Below are positions 1-7,657 of a stretch of DNA of 64,000 nt, in pieces. Each line of letters opens with the position of its first letter. The first letter of the stretch is position 1. The translations under genes were made by a program, and so were the position numbers. Source of the stretch: JAUIJL01 sp965366625 (GTDB taxonomy: Bacteria; Acidobacteriota; Thermoanaerobaculia; Multivoradales; J023); assembly GCA_965366625.1 (NCBI GenBank), contig CBDUGP010000003.1:124001-188000 (forward strand). Reading direction: 5' to 3'. Under the pieces are notes generated by a model. The model did not search any database. It saw nothing but the letters and a program-made list of their open reading frames with translations, and was not told the DNA's origin.

Positions 1-487
1 CCTGAGCCTTTTGCCCTCGCGACAGCTTGCCGAAGCTCTGCTTTTGGGAGATTTGAAATCTTTCGAGTCGAGTATTGAAGCCGGTCGCGTCCCAGCGGTC
101 GTAAAGGCCCGCACAAAAACGTGAAAGTCGGGCACAGGTCATAGAGGGTGGAGCATCGCTTTCTTCCGGCACCACGCCCACCCGTCCCATGAGCTGTGAG
201 CGAAACTTCCATGAGTCGCGGCCGAAGAGTTCGACTTTGCCCTTCGTAGCAGGTTGTTGACCCAACAAGCATCTGACCAAAGACGATTTGCCGGCGCCGT
301 TGCGGCCCAAGAGGGCGTAGACCTGACCCTGGCGGATGTGCAGATTGAATCGGTCGAGCACCGTCTGATTGCCGTAGCGGACCGTCAACTCTTCCACCGC
401 GACCACCTTCTCAAGGTCTTCGCTACTGTCCCCGTAGCTGTCCCCGTAGCTGTCCTCATAGCTCTTGTCGAGGTCTTCGAAGCTCAT
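1..487 (-). CDS. ABC transporter ATP-binding protein (partial, runs off left edge)
   Basis: This is the N-terminal part (about 162 residues) of an ABC ATPase; the C-terminus lies outside the window. The Walker A motif GRNGAGKSS is at about residues 60-68, and the ABC signature-like LSRGQKAQ is at the very edge, which suggests the Q-loop region is short and YtrB-like. The ATG (485-487) overlaps the TGA of the upstream GntR gene as ATGA, so the two are translationally coupled. GntR regulator plus ATPase is the known YtrA/YtrB arrangement, in which the regulator represses its own ABC exporter in response to cell-envelope stress or antibiotics. The exporter substrate cannot be read from the sequence. 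Oddity: residues 8-22 carry a low-complexity repeat (SYED/SYGD/SYGD) from a 12-bp tandem repeat before the ATPase domain begins near residue 30. Confidence 0.88.
   Translation of the reverse strand, partial: MSFEDLDKSYEDSYGDSYGDSSEDLEKVVAVEELTVRYGNQTVLDRFNLHIRQGQVYALLGRNGAGKSSLVRCLLGQQPATKGKVELFGRDSWKFRSQLMGRVGVVPEESDAPPSMTCARLSRFCAGLYDRWDATGFNTRLERFQISQKQSFGKLSRGQKAQ
425..460. repeat. 12-bp tandem repeat, 3 copies, in ABC ATPase N-terminus
   Basis: Three units close to GCTGTCCCCGTA lie head to tail at 425-436, 437-448 and 449-460. On the minus strand they encode repeated S-Y-G/E-D. The unit is a multiple of three, so the frame is kept. It is one of many similar expansions in this window. 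Confidence 0.85.
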
Positions 488-879
488 GGGACTCCTCCCT
501 TCTTGGGTTGCAAAGTCTGCCAGGCCCGGCGCGCGGCGGAGAGAATTTCCTCTTCGTCGGCGCTTAGATTTTTGGCTTGACCGGCATAGCGCAAGGCGGC
601 TTCTTGGAGCTTTTCCTGGCGCTCTTTCTCAGCCAGTTTCGGAGGTTGGCTAGAAACAAACGTGCCTTCGCCCCGTCGCACCGTCAACACCCCACGGTCG
701 GCCAATCGGCGATAGGCTTTAGAAACCGTCAATGGATTGACCCTCAGCTTGCGGGCGAGTTCCCGGACCGAGTCCACGGGGTCGTTGGGGCCCAAGGTTC
801 CCGTGGCGATCAGATGCAGGACCCCTTCCTCGATTTGTTTCCAAATGGGGACGGAGTCTGATGGGTCGATATGCAGCAT
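484..879 (-). CDS. GntR-family transcriptional regulator, YtrA subfamily
   Basis: A 131-residue protein of the short YtrA type. An N-terminal winged helix-turn-helix (residues about 8-75) has the hallmark opening PIWKQIEEGVLHLI, the recognition segment LRVNPLTVSKAYRRL and the wing RRGEGTFV. A short helical C-terminal tail (about 80-131) replaces the large ligand domain of other GntR proteins, as is usual for YtrA. It is the first gene of an operon with the overlapping ABC ATPase, so it probably represses that exporter and itself. A 20-bp inverted repeat lies at 969-988, overlapping the likely -10 box, about 90 bp upstream of the start, and is the obvious operator. The inducer is unknown. Confidence 0.9.
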   Translation of the reverse strand: MLHIDPSDSVPIWKQIEEGVLHLIATGTLGPNDPVDSVRELARKLRVNPLTVSKAYRRLADRGVLTVRRGEGTFVSSQPPKLAEKERQEKLQEAALRYAGQAKNLSADEEEILSAARRAWQTLQPKKGGVP

Positions 880-968
880 GGGTTCTCGGCGTCAGGAGCT
901 TCGGCGGCTGTGAGGCCTAAGGTGTCGGAGCGCTGCGAGGATCTGAGTGGATCCACCAGCGCGTTGGT

Positions 969-988
969 GTATTACACTAGTATAACAC
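969..988. promoter_or_regulatory. Candidate YtrA operator (inverted repeat)
   Basis: GTATTACACTAGTATAACAC is a near-perfect palindrome centred on ACTAGT, with only two mismatched position pairs. It overlaps the predicted -10 of the regulator promoter (979-984), the classic position for autorepression. Assignment to this regulator is inference from position and family. Confidence 0.6.
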
Positions 989-1006
989 TTAGATTCTATT
1001 TGTCTA
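979..1006 (-). promoter_or_regulatory. Sigma70-type promoter for the GntR/ABC operon
   Basis: Read on the minus strand: TAGACA at 1006-1001, a 16-nt spacer, then TATACT at 984-979; both boxes match the consensus at five of six positions. The predicted transcript starts near 972 and has a leader of about 90 nt before the regulator start. Confidence 0.6.
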
Positions 1007-1038
1007 GTTGGTTGGCCATCCGTTCGAGGCTCTACCTA

Positions 1039-1074
1039 TGATTTGCCGTCATGGCGTGATTTGCCGTGATGGCG
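1039..1074. repeat. 18-bp direct repeat upstream of the hydroxyproline operon
   Basis: TGATTTGCCGTCATGGCG (1039-1056) is followed directly by the same sequence with one change (1057-1074). It lies about 140 bp before the epimerase start in an AT-richer stretch (1075-1150) that must hold the operon promoter. It may be a paired regulator site or another of the window's tandem duplications. Confidence 0.6.
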
Positions 1075-1210
1075 GTTAGAATTGTCTGAGCAGTGTCACA
1101 ATTTACGATTTTGTCCACAATATTTAAATTTGATATTGATTAAGACAGGCTGGGGCGGTAACTTTCCCGCCAGCGGATCTGCGGATCCGAGCATGAATAC
1201 GGAGCCGAGA

Positions 1211-2200
1211 ATGCATGAGATGAAGAGCGTTAGGGTGATCGACTCACACACCGAAGGCGAGCCCACTCGGGTCGTGATCGAAGGCGGGCCGGATCTGGGG
1301 TCTGGATCCCCGGCCGAGCGGATGCAGGCATTTCGTCGTCGGCACGACGCATTCCGTACGGCGATGATCCATGAGCCGCGGGGTTTCGACGCTTTGGTGG
1401 GCGCCTTGCTCTTGGAGCCGAGCAAGCCCGAGTCGGCAGCGGGCATGATTTTCTTCAACAACGCCGACACCCTATTCATGTGCGGCCACGGCACCATCGG
1501 CGTGGCGGCGACTCTGGCTCACCTGGGCCGAATCGGTCCGGGGCGCCATCTGCTGGAATCCCCGGTCGGCGACGTGGAGGTGGAGCTGCACGACGACGGC
1601 TCCGTATCCGTAGACAACGTCTTCAGCTATCGGTACCGGTCGGCGGTGGCCGTGGAGACCGTCCGCCATGGACGTCTGGTCGGTGATATCGCTTGGGGCG
1701 GCAATTGGTTCTTCCTGGTTTCCGACCATGGGCGGGTGCTCGGAGTGGAGCACCTCGAAGAGCTTTCGGTCCTGACCCGCGACATCCTCAGCTCGTTGCG
1801 CAGGCAAGGCATCACCGGGGCAGACGGGGCGGAAATTGATCACGTGGAGCTTTTTGGTCCGTCGACCCGAGCCGACGCCGACAGCAAGAATTTCGTGCTT
1901 TGCCCGGGCGGGGAATATGACCGCTGCCCCTGTGGAACGGGAACCAGCGCCAAGATGGCTTGTCTGGCGGCCGACGGTGTTCTCGAGGACGGTCAGATTT
2001 GGCGCCAGGAAGGCATCCTCGGCAGCCGCTTCCTGGGCCGGGTCCGGAAAGTCGAAAGAGAAGGTCGGTCAGGGGTGTTGCCCACCATCCGGGGTCGAGC
2101 CTGGATCACCGCCGACAACCGGTTGTTGTTGGATCCCACGGATCCCTTCCGCCACGGCATCCACAATTTAGACCTGAATCCTAGGGGCGAGACCGAATGA
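1211..2200 (+). CDS. 4-hydroxyproline epimerase (proline racemase family)
   Basis: About 329 residues; interconverts trans-4-hydroxy-L-proline and cis-4-hydroxy-D-proline, the first step of bacterial hydroxyproline catabolism. The family opening IDSHTEGEPTRVV is at the N-terminus. Both catalytic cysteines are visible: MCGHGTIG (first base) and CPCGTGTSAK (second base). The presence of both argues for an epimerase or racemase rather than the related trans-3-hydroxyproline dehydratase, which lacks the first Cys. The start at 1211 has GGAG six bases upstream; 1193 and 1220 are in-frame alternatives, and the frame is open back to 1082. The stop overlaps the next gene as ATGA. The following dehydrogenase and deaminase genes support hydroxyproline as the substrate. 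Regulation is unknown; an 18-bp direct repeat lies upstream. Confidence 0.9.
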   Translation: MHEMKSVRVIDSHTEGEPTRVVIEGGPDLGSGSPAERMQAFRRRHDAFRTAMIHEPRGFDALVGALLLEPSKPESAAGMIFFNNADTLFMCGHGTIGVAATLAHLGRIGPGRHLLESPVGDVEVELHDDGSVSVDNVFSYRYRSAVAVETVRHGRLVGDIAWGGNWFFLVSDHGRVLGVEHLEELSVLTRDILSSLRRQGITGADGAEIDHVELFGPSTRADADSKNFVLCPGGEYDRCPCGTGTSAKMACLAADGVLEDGQIWRQEGILGSRFLGRVRKVEREGRSGVLPTIRGRAWITADNRLLLDPTDPFRHGIHNLDLNPRGETE

Positions 2201-3387
2201 CCCCGGTCTCGAATCCCGCCGGCTCCTTGGCTGGGGCTTCTCGGGCGGATCACGTGCTGATCGTCGGCGCGGGCATTGTCGGTGCCTCGTGCGCCTACGA
2301 GCTGACCCGTCGTGGCTTTTCGGTCACGGTCCTCGAGGCCGGCCAACCCGGCGGGGGTGCCACCGCCGCCTGTATGGGCCACGTGGTGGTGATGGACGAT
2401 TCCGAGGCTCAATTCGCGTTGGGTCGCTACTCCCAGAATCTGTGGGACGAGCTGGCGAGTCGGCTTCCCGACGTCGTGGAGAGAGATCTTTGTGGCACCT
2501 TGTGGGTGGCTGAGGACGACGAGGAAATGGCGGCGGTCCACGCCAAGCAAGCCTTTTATTCCCAGCGGGGGGTCGAAATCGAGGTCTTGGATGCGTCGGC
2601 GTTGCGCCGGGCCGAGCCGGAGCTGAGGCACGATCTTTTGGGTGCCCTGCGGGTTCCCGGTGACAGCGTGGTTTATCCACCGACGGCGGTGGACTTCATG
2701 TTGGCGCAAGCGGCTCGCCGTGCCCAGGAGCAAGGCAGCCGATTCGAACTCATTTGTGGCACCCCGGTCGAGCGCTTGTCGGCGAATTGGGTGGTGCTGC
2801 GAGACGGTCAACGCCTAGAAGGGGATTGGGTCGTGGTCAGCGCCGGGCAAGCGGCTCTAGAGCTGCTGCCGGAGCCCCTTCCAGGGCATGCGATTCGCCC
2901 GCGCAAGGGCCATTTGGTGATCACCGATCGGCGTCCCGGGTTTTGTCGACATCAGCTGGTGGAGCTGGGTTATTTAAAGAGCGCCCACAGCGCCGGCGAC
3001 AGCTCCGTAGCCTTTAATCTCCAACCCCGCGCCACCGGTCAAATGTTGCTCGGCTCATCCCGCCAATTCGGACGTGACAGCGCCGAAGTGGAGCTCGACA
3101 TCGTGCGCAAGATGATCGATCGGGGTCGGCATTTCCTGCCCCGGCTGGGTGAGCTGAAGGCGGTCCGGATCTGGACCGGTTTCCGACCCGCCACCGAGGA
3201 TCACCTGCCCCTGATCGGTCCCGTTCCGGGTCACGAGTCTCTTTTGGTGGCGGCCGGACACGAAGGCCTGGGCATCACCACCTCCCTGGGTACCGCACGG
3301 CTGATCACCGACCACGTGTCCGGGGTGACCCCCGAGATCGATCCCACGCCGTATTTGCCGTCGCGACAAGGAGCCGACCATGCCTGA
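2197..3387 (+). CDS. D-hydroxyproline dehydrogenase-like FAD oxidoreductase (DAO family subunit)
   Basis: A 396-residue DadA/glycine-oxidase-type flavoprotein. The FAD-binding dinucleotide motif GAGIVG is at residues 24-29, followed by the acidic strand end VTVLEAG. The C-terminal flavin contact region is GFRPATEDHLPLIGPVPG, then AAGHEGLGITTSLGTA. It overlaps the epimerase by 4 bp and the ferredoxin-like gene by 8 bp. Together with the next two genes it matches the multi-subunit cis-4-hydroxy-D-proline dehydrogenases of pseudomonads, which oxidise the epimerised product to a pyrroline carboxylate. This subunit most likely holds the amine-oxidising site. A single-substrate assignment rests on operon context, since DAO proteins act on many amino acids. 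Confidence 0.85.
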   Translation: MTPVSNPAGSLAGASRADHVLIVGAGIVGASCAYELTRRGFSVTVLEAGQPGGGATAACMGHVVVMDDSEAQFALGRYSQNLWDELASRLPDVVERDLCGTLWVAEDDEEMAAVHAKQAFYSQRGVEIEVLDASALRRAEPELRHDLLGALRVPGDSVVYPPTAVDFMLAQAARRAQEQGSRFELICGTPVERLSANWVVLRDGQRLEGDWVVVSAGQAALELLPEPLPGHAIRPRKGHLVITDRRPGFCRHQLVELGYLKSAHSAGDSSVAFNLQPRATGQMLLGSSRQFGRDSAEVELDIVRKMIDRGRHFLPRLGELKAVRIWTGFRPATEDHLPLIGPVPGHESLLVAAGHEGLGITTSLGTARLITDHVSGVTPEIDPTPYLPSRQGADHA

Positions 3388-3709
3388 TTTGACGGCTGAT
3401 TCGACGGCTGATTCGACGGCTTCCTCGACAGCTTCCTCGACCGTTACGATTTCGATCGATGGCCAGGCGGTCCGTGTGCCCGTCGGGACCCCGGTGGCCG
3501 TGGCGGTGTGGAACCACGGCATTCGCAGATTCCGCCATAGCGTCACCGGCTCCGCTCGCGCGCCCCTCTGCGGCATGGGGATCTGCTACGAATGCCGACT
3601 GAGTATCGACGGCGCAGCCAACAGGCGCTCCTGCACCTTGCCGTGCCGGGAGGGCATGGTGATCCTCACCGCGTCCGCGGACCCGAGCGGGGGTGGCGAC
3701 CATGTCTGA
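3380..3709 (+). CDS. (2Fe-2S)-binding small subunit of D-hydroxyproline dehydrogenase
   Basis: 109 residues. The cluster-binding pattern CGMGICYECRLSIDG, followed by a later SC, is typical of the small ferredoxin-like subunit found with DAO-type and pyridine-nucleotide-type flavoproteins. It would pass electrons between the two flavin subunits. The start overlaps the upstream gene by 8 bp and has AAGGAG just before it. The first 20 residues are a Ser/Thr/Ala/Asp repeat made by four 12-bp units; family members normally start directly with the ferredoxin fold, so this N-terminal tail is an expansion. Confidence 0.85.
   Translation: MPDLTADSTADSTASSTASSTVTISIDGQAVRVPVGTPVAVAVWNHGIRRFRHSVTGSARAPLCGMGICYECRLSIDGAANRRSCTLPCREGMVILTASADPSGGGDHV
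3391..3438. repeat. 12-bp tandem repeat, 4 copies
   Basis: Units GACGGCTGATTC, GACGGCTGATTC, GACGGCTTCCTC and GACAGCTTCCTC follow one another directly. They encode the low-complexity Ser/Thr/Ala/Asp N-terminus of the (2Fe-2S) protein. Confidence 0.9.
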
Positions 3710-5033
3710 GCATGTGCCCGAGCACGGCTTCAAAATTATTGTGGTGGGCGGTGGTCCCGCGGGAGTCGCTGCGGCGGTCAGCGCGGCGTCGGCGGATCCA
3801 CGGGCCCGGGTGGCTCTCATTGACGACAATCCAACTCTTGGGGGTCAGATTTGGCGTCAAGGGGTGGCCTCCCAGCCCGTACCCGCAGCCCGTCGCCGGC
3901 TGGATCAGCTCCAAGAACTCGGCGTCGAGCGCATGTATCCGGCGACGGTGATCGACACACCCGCCCCTGGGCGTTTGATCGTCGCCACGTCTGGAAATAC
4001 CGCGTCGGGAAGCACCAAGGAGCTGAGCTATGAGCGGCTGATCCTCGCTACCGGCGCCACCGAAAGATTCTTACCGTTCCCCGGCTGGACCCTGCCCGGC
4101 GTGCTCGGTGCCGGAGCCCTCCAAGCCTTGGTCAAAGGCGGGTTGGACGTCCAAGGTCTAAAGGTATTGGTCGCGGGCACGGGTCCGTTGCTCTTGGCGG
4201 TCGCGGATTTGATCTCTCGTCGAGGAGCGCGGGTCGTGTGTCTGGCCGAGCAGGCCGACTTCAAATCCGTCGCGACCTTTGGCCGATCGATGCTGCTCAA
4301 TCCGTCAAAACTGGTCCAGTCGCTGGGATTCGCTCGCAGCCTTTGGCAGGTGCCCTATCGCTTTTCGACTTGGCCGACGCGCGCAGAAGGCCAAGGCGAA
4401 CTCGAGCGAGTCGTGCTGCGAAACGGGCGCGGCGAGTCGCAGGTCGTGGATTGCGATTTGCTCGCCTGCGGCTTCGGCTTGCGGCCCAATGTGGCCCTGG
4501 CCCAATCCCTGGGCTGTGATGTCGTGGACGGCCGGGTGGTGGTGGATGACCGCCAACAGACGATTGTCGACGGCGTGTATGCCGCGGGTGAGCCCACGGG
4601 AATCGGCGGATTGGACAACGCCTTGCTGCAAGGACGCATCGCCGGTCTGGCGGCCGCCGGCCGCAGCGAAGACATTGGGCGACTGGCTCGAAAGCGGCGA
4701 AAGGAGCTGCGTTTCGTCGCCGGTTTGGAGAAAACCTTTCGTTTGCGTCCGGAACTTAAATCACTGCCCGAAAACGACACCATCGTGTGCCGTTGTGAGG
4801 ACGTCACTTGGGGTCGCATCCGTGATTTCCACGACCTCCGTGATTGCAAGCTCAAAACCCGTTGCGGCATGGGGTCCTGCCAAGGGCGCGTGTGCGGCGG
4901 TGCCTTGGAATTCCTCAAGGGCTTTCGGCCCGAAAAGCCGAGACCGCCCTTCTTCCCCGTTACCTTAAACACCCTTGCGCCGGCCGGCGCTTCGGAGAGA
5001 ACCCCGGTGTCTAGCGACGCCTCTGAGGAGTGA
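3702..5033 (+). CDS. D-hydroxyproline dehydrogenase-like NAD(P)/FAD oxidoreductase subunit with BFD-like (2Fe-2S) domain
   Basis: About 443 residues. Residues 12-25 hold an FAD motif (VVGGGPAGV), a second dinucleotide site lies near VLVAGTGPLLL, and the C-terminal part has a Cys cluster CRCEDV...RCGMGSCQGRVCG, the BFD-type (2Fe-2S) domain. The ATG at 3702 follows a G-rich ribosome binding site and overlaps the previous stop by 8 bp; an in-frame GTG at 3693 is less likely. This is the electron-accepting partner of the DAO subunit and the small ferredoxin subunit, forming a three-part dehydrogenase. Similar subunit sets serve octopine, nopaline and hydroxyproline oxidation; the flanking epimerase and deaminase favour hydroxyproline. 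Confidence 0.85.
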   Translation: MSEHVPEHGFKIIVVGGGPAGVAAAVSAASADPRARVALIDDNPTLGGQIWRQGVASQPVPAARRRLDQLQELGVERMYPATVIDTPAPGRLIVATSGNTASGSTKELSYERLILATGATERFLPFPGWTLPGVLGAGALQALVKGGLDVQGLKVLVAGTGPLLLAVADLISRRGARVVCLAEQADFKSVATFGRSMLLNPSKLVQSLGFARSLWQVPYRFSTWPTRAEGQGELERVVLRNGRGESQVVDCDLLACGFGLRPNVALAQSLGCDVVDGRVVVDDRQQTIVDGVYAAGEPTGIGGLDNALLQGRIAGLAAAGRSEDIGRLARKRRKELRFVAGLEKTFRLRPELKSLPENDTIVCRCEDVTWGRIRDFHDLRDCKLKTRCGMGSCQGRVCGGALEFLKGFRPEKPRPPFFPVTLNTLAPAGASERTPVSSDASEE

Positions 5034-5036
5034 GTC

Positions 5037-5945
5037 ATGACCGAAATGTCTTGGAAAGGGGTCATCCCCGCCATCACCACGCCCTTGCACGAAGACCAAA
5101 CCGTGGACCACGCTTTTCTCGCCCAGCACTGTCGCTGGTTGATCGATAACGGCTGCAACGGCATCGTCGCCCTGGGTTCGTTGGGAGAGGGCGCGACCCT
5201 CGAGCACGACGAGAAAGTCGCAATTTTATCGACCTGTGTCGAGGCCGTCGGTGATCGGGTGCCGGTGGTGCCCGGCGTGGCCGCCCTGTCGACCGCCGCC
5301 GCCATACGGCTGGCCCGAGACGCGGAAAAAGTCGGCTGCAAAGGGCTCATGGTGCTGCCGCCCTACGTCCACAAAGGACCGTTCAGCGAGATGCAAGCCC
5401 ATTTCGAAGCAGTTTTCGCCGCCACCGGGTTGTCGTGCATGCTCTACAACAACCCCATCGCTTACGGCACCGACGTATCCCCGGAAGTCATTCAAGATCT
5501 GGCGTCAAAACACGACAACCTGCACGCGGTCAAAGAGTCCAGCGGCGACGTCCGTCGCATCACCGCCATCCGAGCCCTGGTCGGCGATCGCCTCGCCCTC
5601 TTCGCCGGCCTCGACGACGTGATCTTCGAAGCCATCCAATGCGGCGCGGTGGGCTGGATCGCCGGCTTAGTCAACGCCTTGCCCCGGGAATCCGTCGATC
5701 TCTTCGAGCTGGCGTCCGCGGGTAAAACCCAAGAAGCCTTTGAGCTCTACAGCTGGTTCCTACCCCTCCTGCGCCTCGACACCGTGCCGGAATTCGTGCA
5801 ACTGATCAAAATGGTGCAACAGGAAGTGGGCATGGGCAACGAAAACGTCCGCGCCCCACGAAAACCCCTCGAAGGCGCCGCCCGCGAGCAAGCGTGGAAA
5901 ACCATTCGTGAGTCCCTGGACTGTCGACCTGTCGCTGTGGGTTGA
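5037..5945 (+). CDS. DapA-family 1-pyrroline-4-hydroxy-2-carboxylate deaminase
   Basis: A 302-residue TIM-barrel enzyme of the DHDPS/NAL superfamily. The Schiff-base lysine is K166 in HAVKESSGD, and the catalytic tyrosine is Y137 in LYNNPIAYG. Other features: the N-terminal substrate loop IVALGSLGEGATL and GVIPAITTPL at the start. In hydroxyproline operons this relative of dihydrodipicolinate synthase deaminates and dehydrates the dehydrogenase product to 2-oxoglutarate semialdehyde. It starts 3 nt after the dehydrogenase stop and ends the operon. The expected next enzyme, 2-oxoglutarate semialdehyde dehydrogenase, is not in this window. An alternative reading as DHDPS itself is less likely given the operon. 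Confidence 0.87.
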   Translation: MTEMSWKGVIPAITTPLHEDQTVDHAFLAQHCRWLIDNGCNGIVALGSLGEGATLEHDEKVAILSTCVEAVGDRVPVVPGVAALSTAAAIRLARDAEKVGCKGLMVLPPYVHKGPFSEMQAHFEAVFAATGLSCMLYNNPIAYGTDVSPEVIQDLASKHDNLHAVKESSGDVRRITAIRALVGDRLALFAGLDDVIFEAIQCGAVGWIAGLVNALPRESVDLFELASAGKTQEAFELYSWFLPLLRLDTVPEFVQLIKMVQQEVGMGNENVRAPRKPLEGAAREQAWKTIRESLDCRPVAVG

Positions 5946-5968
5946 GCTTGGGCGGAGGATTGGAGAGG

Positions 5969-5997
5969 AACCCCGGGGGCGTCTCCGGGGTTTTTTG
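5969..5997 (+). terminator. Rho-independent terminator of the hydroxyproline operon
   Basis: Perfect 8-bp arms AACCCCGG (5969-5976) and CCGGGGTT (5985-5992) enclose an 8-nt loop and run into six T residues (5991-5996), 23 bp after the deaminase stop. Confidence 0.9.
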
Positions 5998-6073
5998 TAT
6001 GGGTGGGTTGTAGCGTTAAGAATCCCAAGTCGGATAGAGATTTCCCGCGCCGCCAGGTGTACATAGGTCACTA

Positions 6074-6103
6074 TTGACATGTGCATTCTGACTGAATCAT
6101 CAT
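6074..6103 (+). promoter_or_regulatory. Candidate promoter for the RHS-core gene
   Basis: A perfect TTGACA (6074-6079) is followed 18 nt later by CATCAT (6098-6103; four of six). The stretch 6055-6120 is clearly AT-richer than its surroundings. A start near 6110 would leave the TTG at 6170 as the first usable initiation codon with a ribosome binding site. Confidence 0.5.
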
Positions 6104-6169
6104 GGTAGTGTGCAAACGCAGCATTCCGTTCACATGATTCGGCGCTCAAGCTCGACCCGGGAGGACTCT

Positions 6170-7657
6170 TTGACCCTATTCAAAAACATTATCTTCTTGT
6201 TCCTACTTTGCCTCGGCTCAACCCAGCAGGCCGTCGCCGACCAGCTGCCGAAAGCTTTGCCCGATGGGCTCGATGAGCTGTGGCAAGGTGGAGATCGATG
6301 CGGTGAGCCTACCTTGGAACAATGGGTGCTGACCTTGGCCATGGATTACTCAACCGCTGCCTTGGTCGTGGACGGCGCCAAGGTCATTCCCTATCGCTTC
6401 ATCGTCGAAGACCTGATCGCGGCGCGCTCGGGAAGCCCCGGCGGCTCAGCACCTCCACCTCTGGAGGCCAAAACCGAAGACAGATCAGGCGGCCTCATCT
6501 ATATGAAGGGTCGCTTCTACGATCCTGAGATTGGCCGCTTTCTCACCCAAGATCCGGCCGCCGGTGACCTCGCGGTCCCGATCAGCCTGAACAAATATCT
6601 TTACGCCCACTCCAATCCCACCGCCTATGTGGATCCAACCGGCGAAGCGGCGGAAAGCATTTGGGATGCGGCCTCCTTGGCAGTGGGGCTCGCTTCTCTC
6701 GGTTATAACCTTTATCAAGGCAATTACCGCGACGCCGGTCTCGACACCCTCGGTGTGCTCGCCGACTCGGCCGCCTTGGCTACGCCCTTCTTGCCCGGAG
6801 GGGCGGGAATGGCGATCAAGGGGAGCCGGGCGGGAATGGCGACGGTACAGCAGGTGGAACGGGCTCGGGACCTCACCCGGGCCGTGGACACGGTTCAGGC
6901 CGTGGATCAAACCGTCACCGTAGTCGACAGCACCGATCGCGCCGTGGATTCGTTGGACGAAGGCCATTTCGGCGAAGCAGCGTTCAACGCCGGGGCCGCC
7001 ATGCTCGGGGCGAGAGGTTCAGTGGCCAACACCGGCGACGCTTGGCGAGCGCGACGCCTGATGGAGGCACCCACCCCGCGTGGTCCCCCGCAGGCGACGA
7101 TCGTTGGCGAAAGCGCCGGCGGGCCGGGAGCCACGCTCCGGCCGACCCGCCACGGTGGACCCGACCCAACCGCGGTATCCTCGTACCGGCCCGGGGAGTT
7201 TTTGCCCGACGGGCGGATCGCCGGTCATGGGCCCGGAGCCGCGCTGCGCAACGGCCCGGACTTTGGTCGTCGCTTCAACGAGCAGCCGCGAGACGGGTTC
7301 GGTAGGTTCCTTTCCATGAGTCGTCCGGGTCAACGAATTCCTGGCACTGCGGCCGTGGATGATTTTGAGAAACAGGCTCTGGAGTATGGTTTTGAAATGG
7401 TAGGCAGAGAGATTTCGGTGAACACGCCCTTTGGCCGCAGACGGTACGACGTCGCCCTTAGGGATCCCGAGACACGCCAAGTTCACGGTTTTGAAATCAA
7501 ATCCAGCCGAGCTGCTTTCGACCGTTTCGATCAGGCAGCGCGTCAGCAATTCGCTGCGGACCGATGGTTGAATCAGGCCGGTGGGGCCCAAGCACTTGGT
7601 AAATATAAAGACAGGGAAATCCATCGTGCGACAAAGCTTCTCTGGGAGCTCAGATGA
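6170..7657 (+). CDS. Exported RHS-core protein with nuclease-like C-terminal domain (putative polymorphic toxin)
   Basis: About 495 residues from a TTG start preceded by GGGAGGA (6159-6165), which gives a clean signal peptide (MTLFKNIIFLFLLCLG... cut after AVA). ATG 6134 and GTG 6110 are in-frame alternatives. Residues about 108-158 are the conserved RHS-associated core (YMKGRFYDPEIGRFLTQDP, then YVDPTG). A Gly/Ala-rich linker follows, and the last 95 residues form a distinct domain with RYDVALRDP...GFEIKSS, a D-x14-E-x-K pattern (D427, E442, K444) like PD-(D/E)xK nucleases. Typical RHS proteins exceed 1000 residues with many YD repeats; here only the terminal core remains. The stop overlaps the next gene by 4 bp, the usual toxin-immunity layout. 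Nuclease activity is inference from motif and context. Confidence 0.7.
   Translation: MTLFKNIIFLFLLCLGSTQQAVADQLPKALPDGLDELWQGGDRCGEPTLEQWVLTLAMDYSTAALVVDGAKVIPYRFIVEDLIAARSGSPGGSAPPPLEAKTEDRSGGLIYMKGRFYDPEIGRFLTQDPAAGDLAVPISLNKYLYAHSNPTAYVDPTGEAAESIWDAASLAVGLASLGYNLYQGNYRDAGLDTLGVLADSAALATPFLPGGAGMAIKGSRAGMATVQQVERARDLTRAVDTVQAVDQTVTVVDSTDRAVDSLDEGHFGEAAFNAGAAMLGARGSVANTGDAWRARRLMEAPTPRGPPQATIVGESAGGPGATLRPTRHGGPDPTAVSSYRPGEFLPDGRIAGHGPGAALRNGPDFGRRFNEQPRDGFGRFLSMSRPGQRIPGTAAVDDFEKQALEYGFEMVGREISVNTPFGRRRYDVALRDPETRQVHGFEIKSSRAAFDRFDQAARQQFAADRWLNQAGGAQALGKYKDREIHRATKLLWELR

Noticed and set aside
1082..1210. N-terminal extension of the epimerase to 1082
   Set aside because: The extra residues are not part of the family, and the stretch is AT-rich promoter-like DNA.
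4355..5350. 331-codon frame antisense to the hydroxyproline operon
   Set aside because: It crosses two well-supported genes and is Arg/Ser-rich nonsense.
5037..5945. Dihydrodipicolinate synthase for lysine synthesis
   Set aside because: The operon partners point to hydroxyproline degradation, although the fold is shared.
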